64,000 bases of DNA from Omphalotus guepiniiformis (GCA_028554645.1 JAQOOI010000080.1:1488001-1552000), one strand, 5' to 3'. Shown: positions 1 to 11,846, numbered from the stretch's first letter. Notes: generated from the letters alone by a model not told the origin. Numbers and translations are program-made.

Positions 1-273
1 GAGGATCAAGGCCTTCATTATGACTACCAATGCATTCACGCCACTACAACTCGTCGCTCCCTCTGTGACGCGGATCCTGGGGATGACGAAGGTTCTGTGT
101 TTGAAGTGCATCATCATGAAGATGTCTTTTTACAAGGTCGTGAGTTGCTTTTAGGTTTTTCACGTTCTGGTAGCCCCAGGGCATCAATGAACCCGGGTAT
201 GGGTAGGATGTCGATGATAGAAGCGGACGTAGCAAGACAACTTAAGGAGCATTGGTTACCTCAGAAGCTTTAA
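1..273 (+). CDS. 3' terminal exon of an unrecognised protein (partial)
   Basis: Frame 1 is open from the first base of the window to a TAA at 271-273, giving about 90 C-terminal residues that include FEVHHHEDVFLQGRELLLGF and end in LKEHWLPQKL. The stretch is mixed acidic and hydrophobic and looks like a globular C-terminus. I do not recognise the family. The gene starts outside the window on the left. The opposite-strand reading of the same stretch is low-complexity and less protein-like, so the plus strand is preferred. Confidence 0.5.
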   Translation, partial: EDQGLHYDYQCIHATTTRRSLCDADPGDDEGSVFEVHHHEDVFLQGRELLLGFSRSGSPRASMNPGMGRMSMIEADVARQLKEHWLPQKL

Positions 274-548
274 TATTCGTGATTTCGACTACGTTTCTGT
301 GTTACTGTTGGAATGTGACAGATTATATGTTTGAAGTTTCTGCACCGTCAAGCCCTGGTCAAAGCTTGAATGACATTGTCACGGACGCGTGTGGTCACAA
401 AACATAACAGAACGTGACGTGCCGCTTGTATCTGTTTAGCTTTGCCACAACCTCTTTGTCGTATATACCATTCACCAAACTTGCTCGAGGATTTAGGCAG
501 CACGACAACCTAGTCGGAGGCCCCGCAACAGAGCAGTTTCATACAAAA

Positions 549-3500
549 ATGGTGCGCTCTGAGAATGATGTCGCATCTTCAGCGCTACCGCTAAACGCCA
601 TCTCCATCCAATTAGGTCAAATCTGAACCTCAAGAACTAAAAGTACCGGTAGCGCTTCTTTCGTCGACTCATGCTGCCAACTCTGCGGTATTGAGCGCGA
701 AACCTGAACCTCGTGACACTGTGAACTTATCTATCGCGTCGGTCGACTTCATTGCTGAACGCGTCTCGCAGTCACTCGGTCCCCCACGCTCGCCTCAAGG
801 AGCGCACTCAAACGTGTCGGCTTCTGATCATGCGATACCAGTGCCAGATCAAGCGCCTCTTCTGAGCAAGAAATATTCCGTATATCAATCCGCTGCTGAC
901 ATACCCTACCAACCGGAAGCTGCGTTGCGAGAAGGGCTTGAGATGGTGAAGCATATTAGAGGATACATGAATCAGCTGAAGCTCGGAAGCAAACTGAGGC
1001 ACGAAGTCTGGGACCGAGAATTGAAGACGTACGTTAGTACTATCCCCAAGTTGCCCCTATTCATCGTTTGATTCGATACAGCCTCGAAAGTCAAACTAGT
1101 CCAAAGGCTTTGATAGCTGTATGCGGTGGTACGCGCTGCGTCTCCTGATTGCATCATTATCTGTACGCTGAATTTCCCTCTTCAGCTACTGGCGCGGGAA
1201 AGTCGTCTATACTCAATGCTTTGCTGGATGGTGGTTTATTCATCTCAGAAGTAAACAAAAGAGCTGACTCTTTCCTCAGACAACATTGTACCGACTTCAG
1301 GGATGCGAGGTATGTATCCTCTTTGCTTGTGCTAGGCATTGTTGTTGAGCCTCATTTTCTACAGCATGTACCGCCGGTATGTATTGGGGTGATCGACTAG
1401 CTCCTCTCGCCTTCCCTAAACCCTGCTTCTTTTTCTAGTGGTCACAGAAATAGCCTATCACGACAAGAAGACTATTGATGCCGATGTTTCGTTCCTTTCC
1501 ACTGCTGAGTGGAAGGATGAACTTGCGCTCCTTCAGCATGATCTCGTTGAAGAAGATGGAAGTCTCAAGCGGACCAACGATCTCAAGAGCGACGCTGGTG
1601 TAGCATGGTCAAAGGTAATAGCAGCTCCAGTGCCCCTTGTATACATTTTTACTTAATTGTGAATAGGTTCATGCCGTGTACCCCATGCTCTCTCAACAGC
1701 AGCTTGTGAATATGTCGGCCAATCAAATCATCGCATCCGATCCTCGTACATATACTGATACCTTTTGGTGCTGGTATACGCTGAGACTTGTCTTAGGAAT
1801 CGCCAATATTCTTGGATGCACGAAGAACATCGTCGCCAAACATTCGAAAGCGTTTGGAGAAGAGATCGCAAAGTATATTGACTCGACAGATCGAAGTCGA
1901 GGAAAGAAGAAGGACAAAAAGCGAAAGGACAAGGATGAGGATGAGGGTAAATCTCTGATGGACAAAGTTCGAGAAGCGGCTGGCATGAGCAAAAAGAAAC
2001 ATGAAAGTCAGCATAACGCTCCAGCGTTCTGGCCCCTCATTCGTCAAGTAAACGTACGATGTCGCGCACCTTGTCTTTCTTCTGGCTGCGTCCTTGTTGA
2101 CCTTCCAGGTAATTATTTCCACTTGTTTCAAGCCAGATAATCCCGTAATGTCGGTTGTAGGTGTGGCCGATGCAAATGCTGCTCGAAATAATATTGCCAA
2201 GACGTATATGAAGAAAGCCCAATGTATTTGGATTTTAGCACCTATCACGAGGTAGGTTTTATGTTGCAGGCATTCACTTCTATTATTCTCATAAATTGAA
2301 CTTGTATAGAGCGGTGGATGATAAGACCGCGCGCGACCTTCTCGGAGATGCTTTTAAGATGCAGCTGTTAAGTAAGTATTCGTTGTCTCTGACTGAGTTT
2401 GACTGTCCTTTCTAATCAGTAGTTTTTCAGTGGGTAAACTGGTTATTTCTCTCTACTTGCCAGCTCTGACTGAGGCGGCTAATGGAATGTCTTAGATGGC
2501 AAGTAGGTGCTGTGCTTGTTGGCAGTCAATATTCCAAACTCACTTTTACAGTTACGATGATCACGCCATTACATTTATCGGTAGGTTCTCCCTTGTGGTT
2601 GACTGTCTGATCTCGCTAATCCTCATTGAAAAGCAAGCAAAACCGATGATATCAGCTGCTCTGAAGTAATCAGTGCATTAAATCTCGAGGACGATCCAGA
2701 ATTGGAAGAGATTGAAGAAAACCTCGATCGTAACAGAGAAGAAACTCTTGTATGGAGTTCAAGAAAGGCAGATGCACTCAAGGAGGAGAAAGGTGTGTTT
2801 TGTTGCTCTATGTTTGAACATCTCGGATAGCATAGTAATAATATTTTTAGTGATTCAAGCGGAGCTCAAGACGCTTAGAGCTATTCACAAAGAGCACTTA
2901 GATCACCTTGAAGCGCTCAGAGCTGGCAAAAGATTTGTTCCCACTCTGACTGCTATTGGATCTCTGAGGAAAGAAAAGAAGAAGACCCAAAAACGGAAGA
3001 ACAAAAGGGGTGGCAAGAGAGGATCGCCTAAGCGCCGAAGGAGCTCTTCGTTTGATGGTGAAGACACCGAGGACACCGACTCGAAAGATGATGAAGATAG
3101 TGAGGAGAGCGACAACAGCGACAATGATAGTGGTAGCGAAGACAGCAGCGAGGATAGCAGTGATACTGATAGCGAGGACTCGAATTCCGATGACTCTGAC
3201 AGTGGCTCCGGCTCTGACAATGATAATGACCAGGACAGTGATATGGAGGTAGAGGAACTTGTCGTTGAAGAGGTCACGGAGGAATCCGTGAAGGCCAAAG
3301 CCGACGGTGTTAAGGGTGATATCAATACTGCCCGGAGCCGTCTTTCAACTGTGCGGAAAGAGAAGAAGGATGCCGCGGATAACGTCGCTACCCTGAAGAA
3401 AGATTTGTGGAAGATTCAGAAAAACAAGAATGCTTGGTGCTCCAAGAAACGTTCCGAAGTATGTCTAGACGGTTACAATGAATCAATTGTCTGACCTGGT

Positions 3501-5553
3501 TACAGTTCTCCAGGGATGTCTTAAAGGAGGATTTCAGAACAGGTGTGTGTGTTTGCTATGTCCTCTTATCTGTCGTTCATGACCGAGCTTTAGGCTTAAA
3601 GGATCTGGATGGTGTGCATGAATGTAGTCAAAAATTCCCGTATAATCATGACTCGTGTTTCAGATGCCATAGCAGAGGAACGCGACCCTGGCAATTTCGA
3701 TCCCTCGGTCCAGCTTCGCGGTAGGCTACAATGTTTTCACAGTATGAGCAATGACAGGCTCACATATGAGACGGCAGACTATGACGCTATTAATCTGCCT
3801 GTATTTACGTGCTCCAGCCGTGATTATGTTCGGCTCACAAGTATGTCTCTTGAGATAAAAGTTTGTCTGGAGTCACTGACTTCTTTCCAGATCAGGTCAA
3901 GGGTGATGGTGAACCTACCTGCTTTTCGGATAAAGCTTCGACAGGTGTGATGAATGCTGTCGAGTGGAGTCGCATCGCCTGATATTGACGCTTTTACAGG
4001 AATACCTGACCTACAGGCCTGGTGTCACACGTTGACCATCTCTTCCCGTACTCGTTCGGCTAGGAATTTCCTGGACCATCTCAAGGCCTTTGTTACCTCC
4101 GTTAATACTTTCGTCAATGGCATCGGTGGAGTGACCATCGAGGATAGAGAAACTCTACGCGCCAAATGGGAGTCGACTCCTGAATATGAATTTGGCCCAC
4201 CCTTCCTCAACGAGGACTACGACAGTGAAGACTCGGATGGTGGGTATGGTGGGTATGCGCATGAAAACGAACATGACCCTTTCGCTTCGCTGCTTGGCCC
4301 AAGTGGATCATTGTACGCAATGAACAGAACTGCCCCCAAGGTCGACGACGCTGGAGAGCCGATAGGTATTACCCCTCGGCTCAAGAAAGTAAGTTCGAAT
4401 TACATTCGAAGAGCGTGTTGTGAACATGACCCGTGCCCTCAGCAATTCCTAGCTCACATAGAAGACGCTGTTGAGGATATGCAAGAGCTATTCCGCGACG
4501 GACTCGAAGACAAATGTCGAATCGGAGCAACTTTGGTGTGTCTGAAAATAATTTATGTATTTTAAGACCTCTTGGCTGAGAGGCACGTAGGCTTCTCAAT
4601 CTGCAGTCGTGACATCGGATAATTTTGCCGCTTCACTACATTGGTAAGTATTTCATGGTGATCATGACCCATTCCAAGTATTCATTTTTCTTCTAGGGCC
4701 ACGTACCGAGCAACTCTTCGACGCAATGGAGAGTTCCGAAACCGCGATTTGAACTCTGAGTTGCTGGCGCCTTTCACAAAGAACATTGCTGCTTCTTGGA
4801 GCAAGGTTTTCGAGACAGACATGTTTGCCAGTTTTGAAACTTCAGTCCTATCTGTCATTCATAAGCTCCTTGCCGACGTTGAGGACTCAGCAGCTCCTGG
4901 CCTGAAAGATCGGGTAAAATTGCAGGGCGATTCTTGCCTTGCTGAAGCAAAGATCGCACTTCAAAAATCTGTTGGTGTGGTCCGCGAAACACTGAGCCAG
5001 GAGCAAAAGGAAGTGTCTCGATGCTTGGCTCCTCTAGTTCAGGATAATCTCATGGATGGCTATGCATCTGCCATGGAAGAACGAGGAAAAGGATCAGTGG
5101 CTCGACAGAAGGTCAGGAGGCGATTCTTACGAAATGTCCTGTTATCCAACATATTTTCTCGTTACAGGCAGTGTTTCACAACTTTATTTCAGAGCGGAAA
5201 GATGAAGTATTTGACGAAGGAGCCGATGTCATGTTAGATCGGCTGTCCACAATGTGTCTAGCTGTCGGAAAGGCCCTCCAAGTTTCATTCAAGGACCTCG
5301 CTCAGAAGGTAATCCCTCAGGTTTCCTTCTGAATGTTTATCTCTGTCGACTGACAGTTACTTTGTATTAGATTGAGGTGAACCTTGCTGTGCTTTGGGAA
5401 GCGGCTCAAGATGATCCTAAACAGCTTGTTCGACGGGGTGAGATGATGAGAGTCGTCACTGAAATTCTGGGACAAGTTCAGTTGTGGCTATCTGCTTCTG
5501 AGGGTGCGACAATTCGACCCGAGCAGAGACCAACCACTTCTTCAAGCCAATGA
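549..5553 (+). CDS. Large P-loop GTPase, nuclear GTPase SLIP-GC-like (dynamin/GBP superfamily)
   Basis: A multi-exon gene of roughly 1,200 codons. Joining exons across introns at about 1029, 1129, 1229 and 1315 yields a G1 loop (CGATGAGKSSILNALLD) followed by PTSGMRACTAVVTEI, a likely switch I. Later exons give a G3 motif (VLVDLPGVADAN, about 2085-2180) and a G4 motif (SKTDD, about 2640). This order matches the SLIP-GC-like branch of dynamin-type GTPases, known from vertebrates as a nuclear GTPase. After the G domain comes a basic linker (KKKTQKRKNKRGGKR) and a Ser/Asp/Glu-rich tract (about 3050-3250), then a helical region with many charged residues. The last exon ends SASEGATIRPEQR... with TGA at 5551-5553. 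The start is uncertain: ATG 549 followed by a 46-nt intron into 616 is the best fit, but its donor (GTCGCA) is weak. Cellular role in fungi is unknown to me. Confidence 0.75.
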
Positions 5554-6022
5554 ATTATTTCGTGTAATTTCCTTGCACTCAATTTGGTGACTGCCGTACC
5601 CATAATGACTTATACTCTATCCGCAACTACTTGTACTGTACCATCGCGCTTCTACTTCGAGCTAGTTTGTTTGCTTCTTCTATCTGGAAAAGATCTGTTT
5701 ATGAACCAAAACAACGATAAGTACATGCATCAAAGTTGTAACCGCCAGAGTACAAAAAGATCAGAAAGAACCAAGCAAAGCTACAGGTAAGGGTAAGTAC
5801 ACGAATTCAATTCGTAAGGATGCAAAGGGAAGAGGCAGTCCCTGCCAGTTGTCTTGTCCGAATTACTGTAAACACATATTCGCTTGTCAACAATCTGTCC
5901 TGCTTCGTGAAGCTTTTTTGTGCAAAACAATAAGCATTGCGTACTCCGTTCACATAGTCACCTCGCACGGTAGTGACGGACGCTCTCGGGAGGCTTTCAG
6001 CCATTTGATCAGATTGTTATGA
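5554..6022. other. Intergenic region with nothing convincing
   Basis: This interval lies between the convergent 3' ends of the GTPase gene and the His-rich gene. Short open frames exist on both strands but none shows coding character, splice logic or a known family. It probably holds the two 3' UTRs. Confidence 0.5.
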
Positions 6023-6591
6023 TCAAACACGATAGACAGGTCTGCCATGCCTATCTACCTCAGCACCGGTACGAGCATCAACGTATCTCCGTCGACGAGA
6101 GCGTCCCAGGAAACCCCAGGAGCTGGTTCGAGATTTGCGCTTGTAATTTCGATATTTTCCAAAGCCAAAGAAGCGACGTATACGCTCGCCCAGGGATAGA
6201 TGATGGCCGTGGCTGCTGCTATGATGTGTGCTGTGATATCGGGGGCTATCACGGTGATGACGATGCCCGTGGCCATGTCCGTGGCTACTACTGGTTGTAT
6301 ACTGAAGGTGGTGTAAGCTTATCTCTCCTTTGCAGAGATAAGGATGAAGCTACTCACCACTACCGCTTGTGGTTGACTATAGTGAGACCTATGACCATGA
6401 CTACTAGCGTGTGTAGGCACGTATACGACGTCGTTGCCCCCATAAGTGGGTTGGCTATAGTACTGCTGGCTCCCACTAGAAGCGTAAGGGACGTGAGGAG
6501 GATGGTGTGAACGGTGGCTTGAAGTGTACACGACAGGTTGGCCGTCGTGGTGTGAATAATGTGAAGGCTGGGTAGGGTAATAGCTGGGCAT
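6023..6591 (-). CDS. Small His/Ser/Tyr-rich protein with conserved basic C-terminus
   Basis: Two exons on the minus strand, joined across an intron at about 6297-6345 (gtgagt...cttcag), give about 165 residues. The N-terminal half is rich in Ser, His, Tyr, Pro and Gln (SHHPPHVPY, SHGHRSHYSQPQ). The second exon starts with a His-rich run (SSSHGHGHRHHRD) and ends in a compact basic segment, LGERIRRFFGFGKYRNYKR, then GFLGRSRRRYVDARTGAEVD and RHGRPVYRV before TGA. The C-terminus looks conserved and globular, unlike the disordered front. The start could also be an upstream in-frame ATG at 6651 (MEKLKTIHH) or at 6696. No catalytic motif is visible. A nucleic-acid or metal-binding role is only a guess from composition. 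Confidence 0.6.
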
Positions 6592-6868
6592 ACCGAGCGA
6601 TGGCTTGTGAGGTGGTAACGAGATGTGATGTATTGTTTTCAACTTTTCCATCGTTTTTATACTTTCTTTCCATGGAGAAAAACCATGCGTCATCACTGCC
6701 TTAGTAGGATTGTTCAGATGATCGTGAACTACTAGATAGGAAACAATGGCTCGAGCTAGAAATACAACTACAATAGATATATGTCTCTAACAAAGTGACA
6801 TTCTTGTGAATCGAACGTCAAGGCAATCGTCTACAGATATATGGAAGGCAGAGCTGTTAGATATGTGT

Positions 6869-8384
6869 TCACTCCAGATCTTGAAAGTCGCCTTCATCCA
6901 GATCATGGGGCTACCGAGGAGCTGTTAGATTAATTGAACATGTTGAACATGTTGACTGATTCCTTACCTCTTTTGGTTCCTCATCTTCACCATACTGCAT
7001 CGTGTAATCGATATGACTTATGACAGTTTCCAGGGAGTCAGAGGATGTCAAATCCAGAGGTAGAAAAGACACCAGAGGATGGTCTTCGATCTGTAAATAG
7101 ACTGCGTCAGGACATAGAACAAGCGCTTGGGAACAATGCGGTCGATCAAGAAGGCGGACGCTATTCGCTGGCCATGGAACTGGACCGAATGACCAAGAAA
7201 GTAATAAAGCGTAACGGGTGGGGTCACTATTAAGTGGTCCTCTACAGCATAGACCAGATCAACAACGAGATCATCAAGATTTCTGCTCACCAGCTGCACT
7301 ATAGCTTGATTAAGTGCGTGGAACCTGGGATTCCAAGTATCTGATTTATCACCTCGTGTTGTTGCAAGTAAAAGTGGGTCTGGCTCAAGATATCTGAGGA
7401 AAGAAGGGTCCATGAGTTACGAATCGCGCCACAAATTTACAAGAGAAGTGGGGATACTACAACAGCATGGTGCGTGAATGGAAATGAATAGATAGCGCCC
7501 GAGAAAGATACGCCATGCTACTATTCCAGGTAAAAATGCTCTCGTACACCCCGTTATCCAGTCACAGAACACGAGAAAATGGCACCTTACGACGCAGCAG
7601 ATATGAAATCGAGACCGTAGACATACCTAGCAATATTCCTCCGATTCCGCAACCCGTTCCTAGCGCCGCCAGATGGATCCTCCGAGTTTGAAGTGACGAG
7701 ATCCATCTTGGACATGATATTTATCCAAGGTATCTCGAGATTGACCATGGCAGACATCGCAGAGAGGACACCACTGCAATGCTGGTCAGTCTCAAAGACG
7801 CAGGACAAGATTAAAATGTACCTGAAGAACTTGTATTTATCTTCCATGAATTGAGATTCAATGAGATAAACTCCGGATGTTCGTATTCCCATTCGGGAGA
7901 GGTTCTGGACGAGGGTTGGCAGGAAAGGATGATGTGTGTACAATTCAATTTGCCCTTTTGTACAGAATATGAGATTAATTACAAAACGCGGAGCTTTTTA
8001 CAAACCTGGACAGTCAAAAACGAGGTAGTCATCATCGTAGCCTCCGAGCTCTTCCTCCAACCAGTCCATGTTTTGTAAAAGGTATCTATTTCACGGCGTA
8101 AAAAGAGGGGAAGGCAATCATGGCTTCCTGACACTTACTCACTCAAAGCAGTATACGAGCCCACCGTTAGGACCATAGTCGAGCTCGCTCATGACATCTT
8201 GCAAGCTGATGAGGTCCTTGATATCAATAACAGGCTCATATTCGAAGCTACCAGGGTCAGCAGCAGGATCCAAGTTGACAAGATGACCAGTACGTTTTGA
8301 GGCAGTGAGATGAGTGAGAAAAGATTTCGAGAAAGTAGATTTGCCGGCGCCTGCAGGGCCTGTAACGAGCACGGCGTATCTCAT
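6869..8384 (-). CDS. GPN3: GPN-loop GTPase 3
   Basis: The first exon (8384 downward) begins [17 protein letters not shown], the GPN family G1 loop, and continues to [10 protein letters not shown] and the diagnostic Gly-Pro-Asn insertion ([11 protein letters not shown]). Later exons give [19 protein letters not shown] (G3), [39 protein letters not shown] (G4) and [19 protein letters not shown]. The C-terminal exons give [15 protein letters not shown] and end DEGDFQDLE before TGA at 6869-6871. One intron (about 7098-7289) is near 190 nt, longer than usual here. GPN3 acts with GPN1 in cytoplasmic assembly and nuclear import of RNA polymerase II. The start codon is 49 bp from that of PYM1 on the other strand. 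Confidence 0.92.
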
Positions 8385-8433
8385 CAAGGGAGAGTGTGAA
8401 GGGAGGTGATATTACGTAATATACAGCTTGCTC

Positions 8434-8977
8434 ATGTCGAAACCACCAATTGACCCAAAGCAGTCTGTCTCTGGCATCGCTCTTGACCCTCAAACGCTTG
8501 AGCGTGTCATTCCAGAATCTAAACGGCCAGATGGAACGTAAGTATGTATTCGTCGTATTATATTTCTATTGTCTAAAGTGCTCCCTCAGTGTCCGCCCAC
8601 GAATAAAGATCCGTCCTGGCTTTACCCCCCAGGAAGATGTGAGCCGCTTTCGGGGGACGAAGCAGGCTCAGATGGATGCGAATACACTGCCTAAAGGACA
8701 TATTATTGGTTGGGCACCTCCGCCAGAACCGAAAGCAGGCGATAAATCGATGAGCAAGAGTGCAAAGAAGAACGCGAAGCGGAGAGAGAAAAAGGCAGAA
8801 GAGAAGAAGGTGGAGGATATAAAAACCAAAGAGCCGGTCAAGGATAATTGGGAAGACGATGATGAGGATGTTGCAGTTGCAGAGGACGCGAAGAAAACAT
8901 CATCGAGCACGGAAGCAGATGCGGCGGTTAACACAGAGGCGCTGACTTCCAAGATGGAGAAGCTCGATGTTCGATAA
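8434..8977 (+). CDS. PYM1: PYM1, partner of Y14 and Mago (exon junction complex disassembly)
   Basis: Two exons joined at about 8538/8590 give about 160 residues. The N-terminus, SGIALDPQTLERVIPESKRP then DGT and VRPRIKIRPGFTPQEDVSRF with RGTKQ, is the WIBG/PYM domain that binds the Mago-Y14 heterodimer. The middle is Lys/Arg/Glu-rich (KSAKKNAKRREKKAEEKK), matching the ribosome-binding segment of the family. The C-terminus is acidic and ends KMEKLDVR before TAA. PYM removes exon junction complexes from translated mRNA, which fits an intron-dense genome. The start is the first ATG after the divergent GPN3 gene. Confidence 0.88.
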
Positions 8978-9091
8978 CTACATGTTATTCCACATCTAGA
9001 TTAGGAGAGTGTAGGATTGAGTGGGTTACAATTGATGATACATATGTGTGTAGTGTAATACTCTTGATTGTTCCCTGGGATACCTTTCGCG

Positions 9092-10181
9092 CTATGTTAC
9101 CCAGTACATCTTCTCCAGGTTCTCTGCTGCAGGCTCATTTAGTTCTGCTCGAGAAGGGGCTACAGGTGGGGGTGTCTTTGGTCTCAATTCCATGCCAATG
9201 ATGACGGTCGATGCGAATGCAAACAAACCACCTGAAGAAGTAACATAACATTAGAAACTGGTACAGCTTGCGTGAATAGCACATACCAACAGCGCGCCTC
9301 ATATTATCCCATTTGACCTCTTCCACGTCTGTACGCAGATCGCTGACGCTGACAATCGACTTGTTCAAGAGTTCCTGTAAGGTGATTGTCAGCCTCAAAC
9401 TGCACAGGATCTGAGCATTGCAGACCTCAATGGCAATGTCTTGTCGCTTAAACTCGTCCTTGACTTCATTCTTCCTGCTGTCAAGTTCCATCTGGATTCT
9501 ATAAAGGGAAGGCGGAGATCAGAAGTGCACGCCAGCGAGAGCGTCAAACTCACTCGTGCTTCATAGTAGCGATATCCTCCTTCATCTTCACGTCCAACCG
9601 ATCAACTTCTCTGCGAAGGGCTGTAGTCGCCGTCTGCACGCCCGCTGAGTCGTTCTTGGTCGTGAGTGTGATTTCTGAACGCAGTTCAGATAATGCAGCT
9701 CGAAAGAGATACGCTTGCTGCACAACGAAGTTCAATGGATGAAGATGACAAATTCAAGGGGAAAGAGACGAACATTGTCGAGGTCCTTGACAGTAAGACC
9801 TTCCCGACGGACTCTGCCAACACGATCCACAAGCAATGCACGTGTTGCACGCATGAAACTTCGAGCGGTTGGTGTAGGAAAAGTCCTCTCTAACGCAGTA
9901 AAGAAAGCATGGGTATCGAATGGTGGATGAGAGTACGGAGACTTATGGTCGGTTGGTATCATAGTGGGTAAATTAGAGGCAGAGGGTTCCGGTTCAGGAG
10001 TAGAAGTAGTCAAAGGAAGTTCAGTAGGAGAAGACTGGTCTCTAGGATCCATAGGATGTGCCATTGATATTTTCTGGGGAGTTGTATGAGCATCGCGATG
10101 GTTAATAGGAATGAGTGAAGTTGAAGAAGCTGGCAGATGAAGTTCAGTATGCAGTCGCCGAGTGAAATGCCGCACAATCAT
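9092..10181 (-). CDS. MCUR1/CCDC90-like mitochondrial inner-membrane protein (DUF1640)
   Basis: The first exon starts [17 protein letters not shown], an Arg-rich acid-free mitochondrial presequence, followed by a Pro/Ser/Thr linker. The DUF1640 domain follows: [40 protein letters not shown], then [38 protein letters not shown], a coiled coil, and [20 protein letters not shown]. The last exon gives a single membrane span ([19 protein letters not shown]) and ends EKMYWVT before TAG at 9092-9094. The order presequence, coiled coil, C-terminal membrane span matches human MCUR1/CCDC90B and yeast Fmp32. Family members are tied to the calcium uniporter or to cytochrome oxidase assembly, and the sequence cannot decide between these. 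Confidence 0.85.
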
Positions 10182-10254
10182 GGTAAAGGTTAACAAATTC
10201 AAAAGTTCTTCTTTATTATGTAACACGTGTACAACAGTTTTATCTTATCTTATC

Positions 10255-11302
10255 TCATTTAACAAGTGTTCCTGCATGGAATCCCGCCCTTGCCTCCGCT
10301 GTCTCAACCCATTTCTGCAACAGATATTAGCGGGAGAATAAAGATCGCTGTGAGACCACTGTTTACCTTGACATTGGGCCACTCATCCAGAGTCGGAATC
10401 CCGCTGAAGGCGTGGACGCGCACCCTACACTCCATGTAAGTTAGTAACTGATACACTCGTGTATTTGAATTGACAGACCATGCTATAACATTAATATCAG
10501 CAATGGAGTACGCGCCACGTCCCGGCCCTACGAGCCAGTCGCGATCCTGGCTAAGACGTATCTCCAGAACACCGTAGAGACGCTTAGTCTCATCCAAATA
10601 ACCTGTCATATATTGAGTAAGGTGTAGTGCAGGTCATACGCACAACTTACGCTTCTTAGCGTAAGGAATATCCTCCGGGGCAAATTTATTGAAATGATTC
10701 ACTGTAAATGGTGTTGACTTCGATTTTGAAATACTTTCACACTGACCAGCGACTTACGCTGTCCTTGCATGGGACCAACTCCACCGTGCTATAGGTCAGA
10801 CAATTAAAATTAGATGGACGTGTGAAAAGGTAACACATACGGCAAAGAAAATCCACTGCAAGGTTTCGCTATATTCATTGGGATTCTTGACAGGATCCCA
10901 GCCAAACTTCAAGTCTTTGTCGTAGTGTTGCTGAAGGTACAGTAAAATCGCTGCAGTCTCAAACACAACAAAGTCGTCGCGGTTTCTGTCTACGAGCACA
11001 GGGATACGACCATTGGGGTTGAGATTAATGAACCATGGCTCTTTCTGAAGACACCATCAGTCCTTTCTATGTGTTGTTTACCCAACGCCAACACCCACTT
11101 TCTGAATGTTTTTGGAGATATCAATCTTCTCGTGACTAGATCGCGACATTCACTATGATCAGCTCGTCAGTTTGTTGATTTAACATGGATTAACACACTC
11201 ATAAGTGATGTTAGGGTACACGGTCTTCAGCTCCTCGAGAAACGCCGTGACCTTCACCCCGTTAGGTGTAGGAAAAGAATACAGAAGGAAAGGCTTCGAC
11301 AT
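10255..11302 (-). CDS. Glutathione S-transferase, Ure2-like
   Basis: The first exon begins [20 protein letters not shown], the thioredoxin-fold start of Ure2/YfcG-type GSTs. Next come [20 protein letters not shown] with [14 protein letters not shown], the glutathione-binding cis-Pro and Glu-Thr/Ser segment. The C-terminal helical domain includes [19 protein letters not shown], then [31 protein letters not shown] (N-capping box) and [19 protein letters not shown]. It ends FHAGTLVK before TGA at 10255-10257. About five introns. It probably conjugates or reduces electrophiles with glutathione in the cytosol; the exact substrate cannot be read. It lies 73 bp upstream of the DUF1640 gene on the same strand. 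Confidence 0.88.
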
Positions 11303-11475
11303 GATGGCAGATGGTGATTGAAAAGACTCGACGAGAGTTTATAAGTCTTATAATGGATGACGACATTATGAGATTACTGAGAAGAAAACAGAGCTCAGCA
11401 CATACGCTCTGTCAGCAGGATGGAATGGGGCTGATTCAGCTGAGATGAGTATCTATACTGGATGAATAATAGTAT

Positions 11476-11807
11476 TCATTCTGCTGCTGTCTCTCCCAAG
11501 TCTGGTTGTGCCTTGGGTTTGTCAGGCTCGTACTCGAACCGGGAACCCACGATGTTTCCGCGGAATCTCTTCCTCATATCCAGCTGATCGTACATGTTCA
11601 GGAAGTGGTCCAAATTTAATAAAATAGACATACCATGCCTCTTTTGCACTCAAAAGTAGCCTTCCTGAGTGACTGGCATGACTCTGGAAGCTCATCCATA
11701 TGGTTTTTGAGACACTCCGATGGGAGATTTCCTTGTTTTAGAACACAGTCAGAATGCATAAGACAGTCCTTGAGGGCAGCCAACAAGCCCTGACATGAAG
11801 AGGACAT
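11476..11807 (-). CDS. PET191: COA5/PET191, cytochrome c oxidase assembly factor
   Basis: A small two-exon gene of about 90 residues. Exon 1 starts MSSSCQGLLAALKDC and carries the twin CX9C helix-hairpin cysteines (CQGLLAALKDC, CVLKQGNLPSEC, CQSLRKATFEC). After an intron at about 11585-11637 the protein continues LDMRKRFRGN and ends DLGETAAE before TGA. These features define PET191/COA5, an intermembrane-space protein needed for complex IV assembly. An in-frame ATG 30 bp upstream (11837) would add ten residues, but family members start at MSSS-like positions. The start codon is only 39 bp from the IBA57 start on the other strand. Confidence 0.9.
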
Positions 11808-11846
11808 GAGTGTTGGGGACAGAAAAGCGCGTTTCACGTGGTCTGC

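Noticed and set aside
2903..3325. Ser/Leu-rich open frame on the minus strand
   Set aside because: It is the complement of the Ser/Asp/Glu-rich tract of the SLIP-GC-like GTPase; GAT/GAG/AGC repeats read backwards give Ser and Leu.
6019..6510. 163-codon open frame on the plus strand
   Set aside because: Antisense to the two exons of the His-rich gene, which has correct splice sites and a sensible C-terminus; the plus reading has no protein character.
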